Assembly: GCF_013177695.1 (NCBI RefSeq)
Contig: NZ_WOEY01000101.1
Span: forward strand, 62,001 to 126,000
Direction of reading: 5' to 3'
DNA: 64,000 nt
Source: Paraburkholderia solitsugae
GTDB taxonomy: Bacteria; Pseudomonadota; Gammaproteobacteria; Burkholderiales; Burkholderiaceae
The position numbers and the translations under genes are program-made. Positions 32,563 through 41,109 of this stretch are shown here, one piece after another. The notes beneath the pieces are model-generated. The model made no database searches. It saw nothing but the letters and a program-made list of their open reading frames with translations, and was not told the DNA's origin. How positions within the stretch are numbered: position 1 is the first letter of the stretch; every line of letters starts with the position of its first letter.

Positions 32563-33654
32563 CTAATGTTCCGTTCCGCTGATTCTCGAACAAAGTCTGT
32601 GTAGCTTTTCGAGGATGGAATCAGCGGAAGCGGTCCACATGAATGGTTTGCAGTTTTCGTTGTAGTGGGAAACGAACTGATCGATACGCGTGATCAGTTG
32701 TTTGACCGAGCCAAACGAGCCTCTGCGGATGGCCTTGTCGGTGATCAGCGCAAAGAAGCGTTCGACCTGGTTAAGCCACGAACTGTAGGTCGGAATGAAA
32801 TGCATGTGCCAGCGGGGCTTTGCTGCCAGCCACGCCTTGACCTTGGGATGCTTGTGACTGCCATAGTTATCCACGATGCAGTGCACTTCGAGTTCGGCCG
32901 GCACGGCCTTGTCGATTTCGCGCAGAAACGACAGGAACTCCTGATGCCGATGACGCGGCTTGCAGGTGGCGAGCACCGCGCCATTGAGTACGTTCAGGGC
33001 GGCGAACAGTGTCGTGGTGCCGTGGCGAACGTAGTCGTGCGTGACGCCTTCGACATAGCCGAAGCCCATCGGCAGCATGGGCTGCGTGCGTTCGAGCGCC
33101 TGGCATTGGCTCTTCTCGTCCACGCACAGGACCAATGCATTCTCGGGCGGGCTCAGGTACAGGCCGACCACGTCGCGAAGTTTCTCGATGAAGAATTGAT
33201 CGGTCGAGAGCTTGAAGCTTTCGCTGCGATGCGGCTGCAGGCCCAGCAGCTTGAAGTAGCGGTGCACACTCGTCGGCGAGATAGCCGTTTCGGCGGCGAT
33301 CGTGCGCACGCTCCAGTGCGTGGAGCCATCCGCTGGCTTGGTGTGCAGGGTCTTGTGAATCAGTTGAGCCAGCCGCTCATCGTCAATCGTGCGCGGCTTG
33401 CCAGGACGTACTTCGTCATACAGCCCGTTGATGCGATGCTCCAGGAACCGGAGACGCCACTTGCCCACCGTGGCACGCGTGAGCTGAAGACGCAGGGCAA
33501 TTGCGCTGTTGGGCTCCCCGGCAGCAGCAGCCAGCACGATGCGCGCACGCGTCACCAGCGCCGCCGAAATCGAGCGCGAACGCGCTATCGAAGTCAGTTG
33601 CGAGCGCTCATCTTCACTCAACACCAGTTCGGCCTTCGGTCGTCCCATGGGCAT
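32563..33654 (-). CDS. IS630-family transposase
   Basis: DDE transposase of 363 residues. The N-terminal helix-turn-helix parts include SAALVTRARIVLAAA and RATVGKWRLRF; the catalytic residues are D179 (LCVDEKSQ), D262 (CIVDNYGSH) and E298 (NQVERF), with 35 residues between the last two (DD35E). Length is normal and the frame is intact. The stop codon TAG uses the flanking TA target duplication and the next host base, so the last codons lie in the inverted repeat. Confidence 0.93.
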   Translation of the reverse strand: MPMGRPKAELVLSEDERSQLTSIARSRSISAALVTRARIVLAAAAGEPNSAIALRLQLTRATVGKWRLRFLEHRINGLYDEVRPGKPRTIDDERLAQLIHKTLHTKPADGSTHWSVRTIAAETAISPTSVHRYFKLLGLQPHRSESFKLSTDQFFIEKLRDVVGLYLSPPENALVLCVDEKSQCQALERTQPMLPMGFGYVEGVTHDYVRHGTTTLFAALNVLNGAVLATCKPRHRHQEFLSFLREIDKAVPAELEVHCIVDNYGSHKHPKVKAWLAAKPRWHMHFIPTYSSWLNQVERFFALITDKAIRRGSFGSVKQLITRIDQFVSHYNENCKPFMWTASADSILEKLHRLCSRISGTEH

Positions 33655-33726
33655 GCTGGTATCTCCCGTTCCATCGATACAAGCATGCTACGTGAACATA
33701 GATTAGTTAACAACAGAACGGAACAC
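32566..33726 (-). mobile_element. IS630-family insertion sequence, complete
   Basis: A 1161-bp element with one transposase gene. The terminal inverted repeats are imperfect: ATGTTCCGTTCCGCTG at the left and GTGTTCCGTTCTGTTG (reverse complement of the right end), 13 of 16 bases matching. A TA dinucleotide flanks both ends (32564-32565 and 33727-33728), the target duplication expected for IS630/Tc1/mariner elements. It inserted between the SDR and the P450 gene without breaking a recognisable gene. Confidence 0.88.
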
Positions 33727-33797
33727 TAACCTGATAGCGTTGATCGCGATCATGCTCGGAACGTCGCAATGAGCACGGCAACTAGCGCGTCGGCAAA

Positions 33798-35225
33798 TCA
33801 GGCACGGGGCTTAAGTCTCACAGGCATTTTGTTCGGCACCATCGTGAAGGCGGAAACCTCTTCAATCTCGGCCGGGTCGATTGCCAGTTCGATCTTGAAG
33901 TGCCTCATCAACATCGATATAACCAGCCTCATTTCGACAGCTGCAAGGTAACGACCCGGACACACTCTCGGCCCCGCACCGAATGCCAAGTACGCCTTCT
34001 GTTCATGCACACCGTCCGATGGGTCTCGCGGATGCCTCCAACGGTCAGGGTCAAACGTTTCTGGACGCACGAAATTCCGCGGGTCCAGCATGCTTGGACG
34101 CGTGAGAAATAGCATGCGTGTACCTGCCGGTATAGCAACACCTCCCAGGCACACGTCAGTCAGTGGCTCGAACGTCTGTATTGCAGCGACTGGCCGCAGT
34201 CGGAGTGCCTCACTGCATACCGCCTCGCATAGGTCGAGGTGCTTTAACGCGTCGTAGTCAGGGCAGACCTTGGACTCACCGAGTGCCGCACGTGACTGTT
34301 CGAATAGCCGGTTCTGCAGATGCGAATCCGCAGCAATGTACATGAGCCCCCAGGCAATTGCATTAGCCGTCGTATCCTCTCCTGCGACCAGAAGCGTCAG
34401 GACGTTCGCTGAGACCTGTTCGTCGGTAACCGTTGAATCGGGCTCGTTGCGCGCGGCAAGCATCGCTTCGAGCAAGTTGTGCGGTGGCGCATCAGGCGAT
34501 TGGCGCATGCGCTCACGCGCTCGTTCAATCATTCTCTGAATGTAGCTGTGTACCTCCACCATTGCCCGCGCGAGTCGCCGGTCCTGGGGAAGCAAAACGT
34601 AGTGCCAGTAAGGAAAGAGGGCAGTGACACGCCTCATCAGCGCCGGTGGTATGAGGGTAAGCTGTTCCTGGATTACACCCTGTTCCTGTTCGAGCGTATG
34701 CGGGTCCTCACCGAAGGCGAGCGTACTCGTCACGTCAACGGTGTAGCGCTTGAGTTCTTCTGTCATTTCGAGCGTTCTATGCTCCTTTGCCGCCTCTTGC
34801 AGGCGAACGAGAAGACGCTCGGTAATGGCCACCAGAGTCGGATAAAAGGCCTTAATGTTGGAAAAGGACAGCGCGCGCATGACGAGCCGACGCTGCGGTT
34901 CCCAAGCCGTGCCTTCGGCAGAGAATAGTCCGTTTCCGCCAAGCTCCGCCATAACGGATTCCATTGGCGCAAAACGTCGATACAGGTGTGGACGCTCGCG
35001 CATGACAGTCTGGAACAGTTCCGCCTGCGTCCACACTGTGATCGGAATCGTGCCGAGCTGAACCCTGAATGGCGAACCAAATCGCTTCGCCCATTGCTCC
35101 AAAGTCAGGTGAAGTCTCGACGGTGCCATCTGAAACAGATTTCCCAGGAGGGGCAAACCTTGCGGGCATGGTAGATCTGCGACAGTGCGCAAAACCGCGT
35201 TGGCGTCGAGTTGAAGGTCCGCCAT
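33798..35225 (-). CDS. Cytochrome P450
   Basis: Heme monooxygenase of 475 residues. It has the proline-rich start (LPCPQGLPLLGNLFQMAP), the I-helix oxygen-activation motif AGEDTT (281-286), E339-x-x-R342 (EALR) and the heme loop FGAGPRVCPG (415-424) with C422. The start at 35225 has GGAGGAG 6 bases upstream. No redox partner gene is next to it, so it must use ferredoxin or another reductase encoded elsewhere. It is unrelated in detail to the P450 remnant at 14.2 kb. Substrate unknown. Confidence 0.92.
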   Translation of the reverse strand: MADLQLDANAVLRTVADLPCPQGLPLLGNLFQMAPSRLHLTLEQWAKRFGSPFRVQLGTIPITVWTQAELFQTVMRERPHLYRRFAPMESVMAELGGNGLFSAEGTAWEPQRRLVMRALSFSNIKAFYPTLVAITERLLVRLQEAAKEHRTLEMTEELKRYTVDVTSTLAFGEDPHTLEQEQGVIQEQLTLIPPALMRRVTALFPYWHYVLLPQDRRLARAMVEVHSYIQRMIERARERMRQSPDAPPHNLLEAMLAARNEPDSTVTDEQVSANVLTLLVAGEDTTANAIAWGLMYIAADSHLQNRLFEQSRAALGESKVCPDYDALKHLDLCEAVCSEALRLRPVAAIQTFEPLTDVCLGGVAIPAGTRMLFLTRPSMLDPRNFVRPETFDPDRWRHPRDPSDGVHEQKAYLAFGAGPRVCPGRYLAAVEMRLVISMLMRHFKIELAIDPAEIEEVSAFTMVPNKMPVRLKPRA

Positions 35226-35563
35226 ACTCTCCTCCCCTTCACATGCCATAACGCGAGGACAATGGGCGTGAAGAACGCTCTTGTAGAGGATAGGTTATTG
35301 CTTGCAAATCAAAGTCGTTAATCGCAAATGCAACCGCTGAAATATTCGTCGTTGGCCGCGTGGCACTAAGTTTGGGCGCGTACGTCTGGTAAATGCTTGC
35401 ATAGATGCTGCTGCCGGCACTGGTCCTCCGCTTGACTCAGATGGGCTGCCATTCCCTTGCGCGAGCGACCGCTCCAGCCGAACATTGATTCACTCTGCCA
35501 TTAGCGATACCCTTAATTCGTTCGTGATCGTCGAATGCTAGTCAACCCGGAGACAACCGTTTC
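35226..35563. other. Divergent intergenic region, nothing recognised
   Basis: About 338 bases between the divergent P450 and the barnase-fold lipoprotein. It is more AT-rich than its surroundings in its first third (for example near 35330), as expected of promoters, but I see no defined operator or small gene. Confidence 0.3.
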
Positions 35564-36028
35564 ATGAAGCGAGCGTGGGCTTTCTCCTGCATCCTCGCCT
35601 TGAGCGCGATCCTCGGCGGATGCGGCAAGGGCGGATCGCAAAATGCTACTCAGGAATCGGGCGCATCCGCGAGTCAGGCGCAGCTTGGGCGGGCCGCGAG
35701 CGACACTCCCGCCGCATCGGGCGCGCAGGCGCGGAGCGCGCCGGCCGTCGTCACTAAGGCGCAGTTGCCGGGGGAAGCAGCCGAAACGCTGCGTCTGATC
35801 AAAGCGGGCGGCCCTTTCCCTTTTGGCGAGGACGGTGTCTTGTTCCGCAACAGCGCGGCATTGCTGCCGCAGCATCCGCGCGGCTATTACCACGCATACA
35901 CAGTTCGCACGCCTGGCTCGGCGGATCGCGGGCAGCGCCGTATCGTATGTGGTGGACCGCGCAGGCAGACCGGCGACTGCTATTACACTGACGATTACTA
36001 CGCCAGTTTCAAACGCATTGCAGAATAA
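35564..36028 (+). CDS. Barnase-fold lipoprotein without catalytic residues
   Basis: Protein of 154 residues with a lipoprotein signal (lipobox LGGC, C20), a low-complexity linker to about 65 and a guanyl-specific ribonuclease (barnase/RNase Sa) domain: GEAAETLRLIKAGGPFPF, RGYYHAYTVRTPG, RGQRRIV and YYTDDYYASFKRI. In active enzymes the general base Glu lies in YYHEYTV and the general acid His in the DHY motif. Here they are A111 and Y145, so RNA cleavage is not expected. Two extra cysteines (C129, C139) could form a disulphide. A GGAGA site precedes the ATG. No barstar-like inhibitor gene is near. Confidence 0.82.
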   Translation: MKRAWAFSCILALSAILGGCGKGGSQNATQESGASASQAQLGRAASDTPAASGAQARSAPAVVTKAQLPGEAAETLRLIKAGGPFPFGEDGVLFRNSAALLPQHPRGYYHAYTVRTPGSADRGQRRIVCGGPRRQTGDCYYTDDYYASFKRIAE

Positions 36029-36156
36029 ACAGACCCGGGTACATCGCGCCATCAGTCTCGTGAAGCAATGGAGGAGGGTGCGGGAAAGAGCCCGCGCATC
36101 GACAGCCATGCCACGTGAACTCAGCGCAGACTTCTAACCTGGCTCGGCGTGACATC

Positions 36157-36543
36157 TCAGGCAAATCGATTGCCGAAATGGGTTCTCGTGTAGTTGACGA
36201 CAGCAGCGACCTGATCGTCATCCATCGCATCGCCAAAGGGTGGCATCGCCTTTCGGCCGTGCAGTACGTTGACGATGACGTAGGGTGCTGCTTCAACTGC
36301 CGGGTTGTCAGCGAGCGCCGGGTAGTGACCCGCGCCCTGTGCGCCTTTTCCATCCGGCATATGGCATCCCGCGCAGGTCGCGTTGTAGAGCGCTTCGCCG
36401 CTTTTTTCGGTGAAGCGGTAGCCCGGCGAAATCGTGAAGGCGTGTGGTGCCTCCTGTGCCAGGTCCTGAGCCGACGACACCGTCGCGGCTCCCATCAGCC
36501 AGGCCATCAGCATCACACTCAAGATCAGCGGCGGCCTATCCAT
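36157..36543 (-). CDS. Periplasmic c-type cytochrome
   Basis: Monoheme cytochrome c of 128 residues with a signal peptide (about residues 1-26), heme site CAGCH (C57, C60, H61) and M100 in KAMPPFG as the likely sixth ligand. Its start overlaps the end of the flavin amine oxidase gene by 8 bases. Flavin amine oxidases next to a cytochrome c, such as nicotine oxidoreductase NicA2, use it as electron acceptor. The partner here is broken, so the cytochrome may be an orphan. Confidence 0.85.
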   Translation of the reverse strand: MDRPPLILSVMLMAWLMGAATVSSAQDLAQEAPHAFTISPGYRFTEKSGEALYNATCAGCHMPDGKGAQGAGHYPALADNPAVEAAPYVIVNVLHGRKAMPPFGDAMDDDQVAAVVNYTRTHFGNRFA

Positions 36544-37822
36544 TGGCGATTCTCCGATGCAACCGGGTGATCGCATCCAGCGACGACAGCACGGCGCCTT
36601 CCTGCCATGCCGGGATATGGGAAGCGTGCTCTCCGGCAAGGACGATCCGTCCGTCGATCTGACAGAGATCCGCGTAATGCGCGTCTCTCAACGCATCCGT
36701 CCATGCGGCGAAGCAGCCATTCGTGAACGGCGATCGGCTCCAGCTCATCGCGAAGCCGTTCTGGTACTCGCGCGCGTACTGCGGATGAATCTGGCTGCCC
36801 TGGCTCAATGCCACCGCGATCCGTTCCGCAGGGGACAGTGCACCCATCTCATAGCTGGCGGGCCCCCACATGTAGGCGCCGAGCAGCACCGCCGGACCGG
36901 TCGATCCGTAACCTGTTGCCGGATAGCCGATCGTCGAGATCGGCAGGTCAGTATGCGTGATGCCGCCGTAGATCTGCTCGTCTTCTTAAATGGCACTTTG
37001 GTAGTCCAGCTCGTTTCCAGACGAGAGCCATTGCCACAAACGCGATGCAAGCAAAGGGTCGCGCGGGAGCAGATTCGACGGTACCGCCTCGGGCATCAGC
37101 CCACCGCCATCCGCGGTCGCGAATCCGCGGCGTTCACTGCTTCGCCGGCCCGCCTGGTAGCTCCCATCCCGACCGAGCGCACCCCATTGGCGCAGGGATT
37201 CGAGTAGCAGATGCGCATCTTCGACTGACAACGCATCATCGAGCGCGTCCTTGCGGATTGCTTTGGAAAGCAGTTCGGCGACATAGCCTTGATAGTCGGT
37301 CTGCACTGCCCGGAATCGTTGCGGCGTGCCATCGAAAGCCTCCGTCGAATGCAGGTAGGCGTTGTAATTGACTAGGATGAACGGCTCGAGCGGCACCTTC
37401 AGGCGTTTTGCATAGTCGAGTACGCCCTGGTGGTGATACGGAATGCGCCACGGCCCTGGGTTCAGATAAAGCTCGTCAGCGAAATCGCAGTACTGGGTGG
37501 CACCGCCGAGTTCTCTATAACGATCACCGCCCCTGACAGTCCAGGCCCGACCACCCGCGCGGTCGTTGTACTTGAGCACCTGCACGTGGTAGCCCGTGTT
37601 TCTCAACTCAAAGGCCGCGACGAGGCCAGCCATGCCCGCGCCGAGCACGAGAATTCGCGTTCCTTTGGGCGCGCCATCGAGTCTGATCGGTCCGGCGTAG
37701 GTCGAGGTAGCGGCGAACCCCAACGTGCCCATGCCTTGCATCATGGCGGCCGCGCCGAGGTTCTTGCCGATTAGCGTCAGCAGGTGCCGTCGGCTCATCG
37801 CATTGGTGGTCATTCTCGACAT
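36536..37822 (-). pseudogene. Flavin amine oxidase, broken by deletion and stop
   Basis: The N-terminal part (36986-37822, 278 residues) has a twin-arginine signal (SRRHLLTL), the FAD dinucleotide motif LVLGAGMAGLVAAFEL and GGRAWTVRGGDRYRELGG. It ends at an in-frame TAA (36986-36988). Directly after it the same frame resumes with EDEQIYGGITHTDLPISTIG and reaches the usual C-terminal FAD region ERIVLAGEHASHIPAWQEGA-like sequence before ending at 36536. About 100 or more central residues are missing at the stop, so one event both deleted sequence and left the stop. The cytochrome c gene follows as second gene of the operon. Confidence 0.8.
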
Positions 37823-37857
37823 AAGGACGTGGTGCCCCGGCTGGAGAGAAACTATTG

Positions 37858-38010
37858 ATGTTCCGCGCGGATTCTGCTGCGATGAACAGCAGCATAACCG
37901 CAGGCGACACCAATCAGTACACCAAACGGAGAGTACTCGATACGCGCATCACTATTCCGGTCGGCACGACCAAGCCGCTCCAGCGGCTGGGGGAGTTTTC
38001 ACCGGGGTAG
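37858..38010 (+). CDS. Possible small ORF, unknown
   Basis: Fifty codons starting MFRADSAAMNSSITAGD and ending LQRLGEFSPG. A GGAG lies about 12 bases upstream, farther than usual. I do not recognise the product. It lies in the 430-bp gap between the amine oxidase and the efflux operon; it may be a decayed fragment. Confidence 0.25.
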   Translation: MFRADSAAMNSSITAGDTNQYTKRRVLDTRITIPVGTTKPLQRLGEFSPG

Positions 38011-38251
38011 TGCGAAGTGGCGGTCGCCATTCAAATTCTCTCCTGGTGGCTCGGCTCTGCAGAGTTCGTTTAATCCCGCTAAAGTATGCGTCATCTCATT
38101 GCCGGATTGCTGATCCGGTGTGCAGAGCGAGTCTGCATGGGACCGGATTTAGTGCTTTGCATGTCGACACAGGGGAATGCACTTGAGAAGTCATTCACGT
38201 ACCTTGAGATTTGCTTGCAAAAAGGCTACACCCTCTCGATCGCACCGCGCG

Positions 38252-39748
38252 ATGAAGGGCGGCGTGGCGCTCGTCCTCGTCGCGTCCCTTGCGGCGTGCA
38301 TGGTCGGCCCGGACTATCGCAAGCCTGAGGTCCAGGTGCCGGAAGGGTTCAAGGAAGGCGTCGACTGGCAGCGCGCCGAGGCGAATCCGCAGGCGGCGAT
38401 CTCAAGCACCTGGTGGCACATGTATGGCGACGAGACGCTCAACGGTCTCGTCGAGCAGGCGTTGAAGGCAAATCAGTCGATCGCGGCGGCTGAAGCCGCC
38501 TATCGCGTCGCGCTCGCGACCGTGGAGACCAACCAGGCAGGCCTGTTCCCAGTCGTCACGGCGGGCCTCGCTGGTGCGCGTTCCGGCGGCAACGTCCAAG
38601 GGCTCTCGGCGAGTTCCGGCTCGTCGGCCTCGGCGGGCAACGCCGTGGCTGCTACCGGGACCGTCAGTTGGGAGCTGGACCTGTGGGGACAGATACGGCG
38701 CGAGATCGAGGAAGCGAAAGCAAACGCCGAGGCGTCGGATGCGCAGCTTGCTGGTGAGCGCATTTCGATCGCGGCCAGTGTCGCGACCGACTACTTCCAG
38801 CTACGCCAGGCCGACTACGACATTCGCGCGCTGAAGGAGCAGCAGGACATCGACAGCCGCATTCTCGTGATGACGCAGACCGGGTTCAAAGAAGGCGCAG
38901 CGTCGGGCGACGACGTGCTCAACGCGCAGGAGAACCTGCAAACGGTGATCGCCGATTTGCAGATAACCGAAACGACCCGCGAGCAGGACGAGCACGCGAT
39001 TGCCGTGCTGACCGGCACGCCGCCCGAGTCATTCAGCATCGCCCCCGATCCTGACTACCCCTTCCTTGAGCCTGACGTGCCGCCCGCGCTCCCTTCGCAA
39101 CTGCTCGAGCGGCGCTACGACGTGGTGAGCGCCGAGCGCACGGCGGCGGCGGCCAACGCGACCATCGGCGTCGCCGAAGCCGCGTACTTTCCGACCCTCA
39201 CGCTCTCGGCCGAGGGCGGTTTTGCGCACAACACGTTCGCGCATCTCTTCACGGTGCCGAGCCGCTTCTGGACGCTAGGCCCCGATCTTGCCGCCACGAT
39301 TTTCGATGGCGGCGAACGCACGGCCGCGGTTCACAAGGCGCGCGCGACCTACGACGAGGACGTCGCGAACTACCGTAATACCGTGCTGACGGCATTCCAG
39401 AGCGTGGAGGACAGCCTGTCATCGATGAATCACCTGCGGGCGCAGGAAAGCGCGTTCGCGCAGGTGCTCGACAGCAGCAGCCGGCTGTTCGCGAGCCAAC
39501 AGGCGCAGTTCAATGCCGGCGCGTCCAGCCAGCAAAACGTGCTGACGCAGCGCCTCACCCTGGTCCAGGCGCAGCAGAACCTGCGCGATACGCAGGCTCT
39601 GCTCGCCGAGAGCAACGTGTTACTCGTCAAGAACCTTGGCGGCGGCTGGCAGCGTGATGACGCCAAGGTCGCTTCGGTGCCGGCCGCCGCTTCTTCGCCC
39701 GCTTCCGAAACTGCTGTACGACCTGCGTCGGCGCAGTCTGCCGATTGA
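38252..39748 (+). CDS. RND efflux outer-membrane lipoprotein (NodT family)
   Basis: Outer-membrane channel of the TolC/OprM type, about 498 residues. A lipoprotein signal (VLVASLAAC) is followed by MVGPDYRKPEVQVPEGF, the usual OprM-type start, and two OEP repeats with conserved WELDLWGQIRREIEEAKA and FPTLTLSAEGGF. The start at 38252 gives a normal lipoprotein signal; an upstream ATG at 38177 adds 25 residues and cannot be excluded. The gene order outer-membrane factor, adaptor, pump is less usual than adaptor first. Confidence 0.9.
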   Translation: MKGGVALVLVASLAACMVGPDYRKPEVQVPEGFKEGVDWQRAEANPQAAISSTWWHMYGDETLNGLVEQALKANQSIAAAEAAYRVALATVETNQAGLFPVVTAGLAGARSGGNVQGLSASSGSSASAGNAVAATGTVSWELDLWGQIRREIEEAKANAEASDAQLAGERISIAASVATDYFQLRQADYDIRALKEQQDIDSRILVMTQTGFKEGAASGDDVLNAQENLQTVIADLQITETTREQDEHAIAVLTGTPPESFSIAPDPDYPFLEPDVPPALPSQLLERRYDVVSAERTAAAANATIGVAEAAYFPTLTLSAEGGFAHNTFAHLFTVPSRFWTLGPDLAATIFDGGERTAAVHKARATYDEDVANYRNTVLTAFQSVEDSLSSMNHLRAQESAFAQVLDSSSRLFASQQAQFNAGASSQQNVLTQRLTLVQAQQNLRDTQALLAESNVLLVKNLGGGWQRDDAKVASVPAAASSPASETAVRPASAQSAD

Positions 39749-39824
39749 CTCACATGCTGTTCCATAACGGTCTGGGATCCCGCGCAGCACGCGTGTGCCG
39801 GCCTTAAGCAAGAACGGAGTTCTC

Positions 39825-41099
39825 ATGAAGTCACGTCCTCAGCGCGGCGTGCTGTCGTATCTGTGTCTGATCGTACTCGCCGCCTGCTCGAAACACGCGC
39901 CGCCGCCGCCGCCGCCGCAAGTCGCCGTGGTGAAGGCGCAATCGCAGACGGTGCCGCTCGAGCGTCAGTTTGTCGGCCGGCTTTCGCCTTACTACAGCGC
40001 CAATGTGACGGCGCGCGTGTCCGGCGTGCTGCTGCGGCGCACCTACATGGAAGGCTCGCAGATTCGCGCGGGGCAACTGCTGTTCGAAATCGATCCGGTC
40101 TTTTACCGCGCGCAGCTGAATAACGACCTCGCGCTACTGGCCGAGGATCAGGCCACCTACGTCAACGACCACATCACCGCCGTGCGCAACCGCAAACTGC
40201 TGCCGGTCGGTTCGGTCTCGCAGCAGACCGTCGACAATTCCGATGCCGCCGAACGCAGCGCCGCGGCCAAGGTCAAGGCCGACGAGGCAACCGTCGAAAG
40301 CGCACGGGTTTCGCTCAACTACACGCGCGTGACGGCGCCGATCAACGGTATCGCCGGACAGCAACAGGTGACGGCGGGCGCGGTGGTCGGCACCAGCACG
40401 TCCGACACGGGTGGCAGCGGCACGCTGCTGACGACGATCCAGCAGATCGATCCGATGTACGTGAACTTCACGATCAGTTCGGCCGATCTGGCGACGCTGC
40501 AGCAGTCCCAGAGCAACGGCTCGATAGAACTGCAGCAACAGAACCAGACCACGGTGCGGATCGCGCTGCCCAATCGTACATCGTACGGCACGGCGGGCAC
40601 CCTCGATTTCTCCGACGTGACGGTGAATGCCGCGACCGGCTCGATCAATATGCGTGCGCTCGTCGCGAACCCGCAGCGGCGTCTGCTGCCGGGCATGTAT
40701 GTGACGCTGACCGTCAATTTCGGCCAGCAGAACAATGTGTTCCTGATTCCACAGCAGGCTGTGCAGCGCGACACGGTCGGTGCATACGTGTTTGTGGTCG
40801 GCGCGGACGGCAAGGTGACGCGCAAGGACGTCGAGGCGACCAATAGCCTTGGCAACAACTGGGTCGTCACGCATGGGCTGGCAGACGGTGACCAGATCAT
40901 CGCGACAGGTGTACAGATGGTGCGGGAAGGTGCGCCGGTGAAGACCGTCGCGTGGCAGGCGCCTACGGCAGCATCGGGCGCGGCTGCGGATTCGGCTGCG
41001 ACCACGACACCTGCTGTGTCAAGCCCGGCGTCGTCGTCGGGTCCCGCAGCGGCGCAGGCTTCCGCAGCATCACCGGCTTCGGCCGGCATGGCGCAGTAG
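39825..41099 (+). CDS. RND efflux periplasmic adaptor (MFP)
   Basis: Membrane-fusion protein of 424 residues linking pump and channel. It has a lipoprotein signal (IVLAACSK), a Pro-run after it, the lipoyl/hairpin region (ARVSGVLLRRTYMEGSQIRA and VTAPINGIAGQQQVTAGA) and the beta-barrel part. The C-terminal 40 residues are an Ala/Ser-rich tail. Start 39825 has GGAG 7 bases upstream. Confidence 0.92.
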   Translation: MKSRPQRGVLSYLCLIVLAACSKHAPPPPPPQVAVVKAQSQTVPLERQFVGRLSPYYSANVTARVSGVLLRRTYMEGSQIRAGQLLFEIDPVFYRAQLNNDLALLAEDQATYVNDHITAVRNRKLLPVGSVSQQTVDNSDAAERSAAAKVKADEATVESARVSLNYTRVTAPINGIAGQQQVTAGAVVGTSTSDTGGSGTLLTTIQQIDPMYVNFTISSADLATLQQSQSNGSIELQQQNQTTVRIALPNRTSYGTAGTLDFSDVTVNAATGSINMRALVANPQRRLLPGMYVTLTVNFGQQNNVFLIPQQAVQRDTVGAYVFVVGADGKVTRKDVEATNSLGNNWVVTHGLADGDQIIATGVQMVREGAPVKTVAWQAPTAASGAAADSAATTTPAVSSPASSSGPAAAQASAASPASAGMAQ

Positions 41100-41109
41100 G
41101 AGACCGCTC

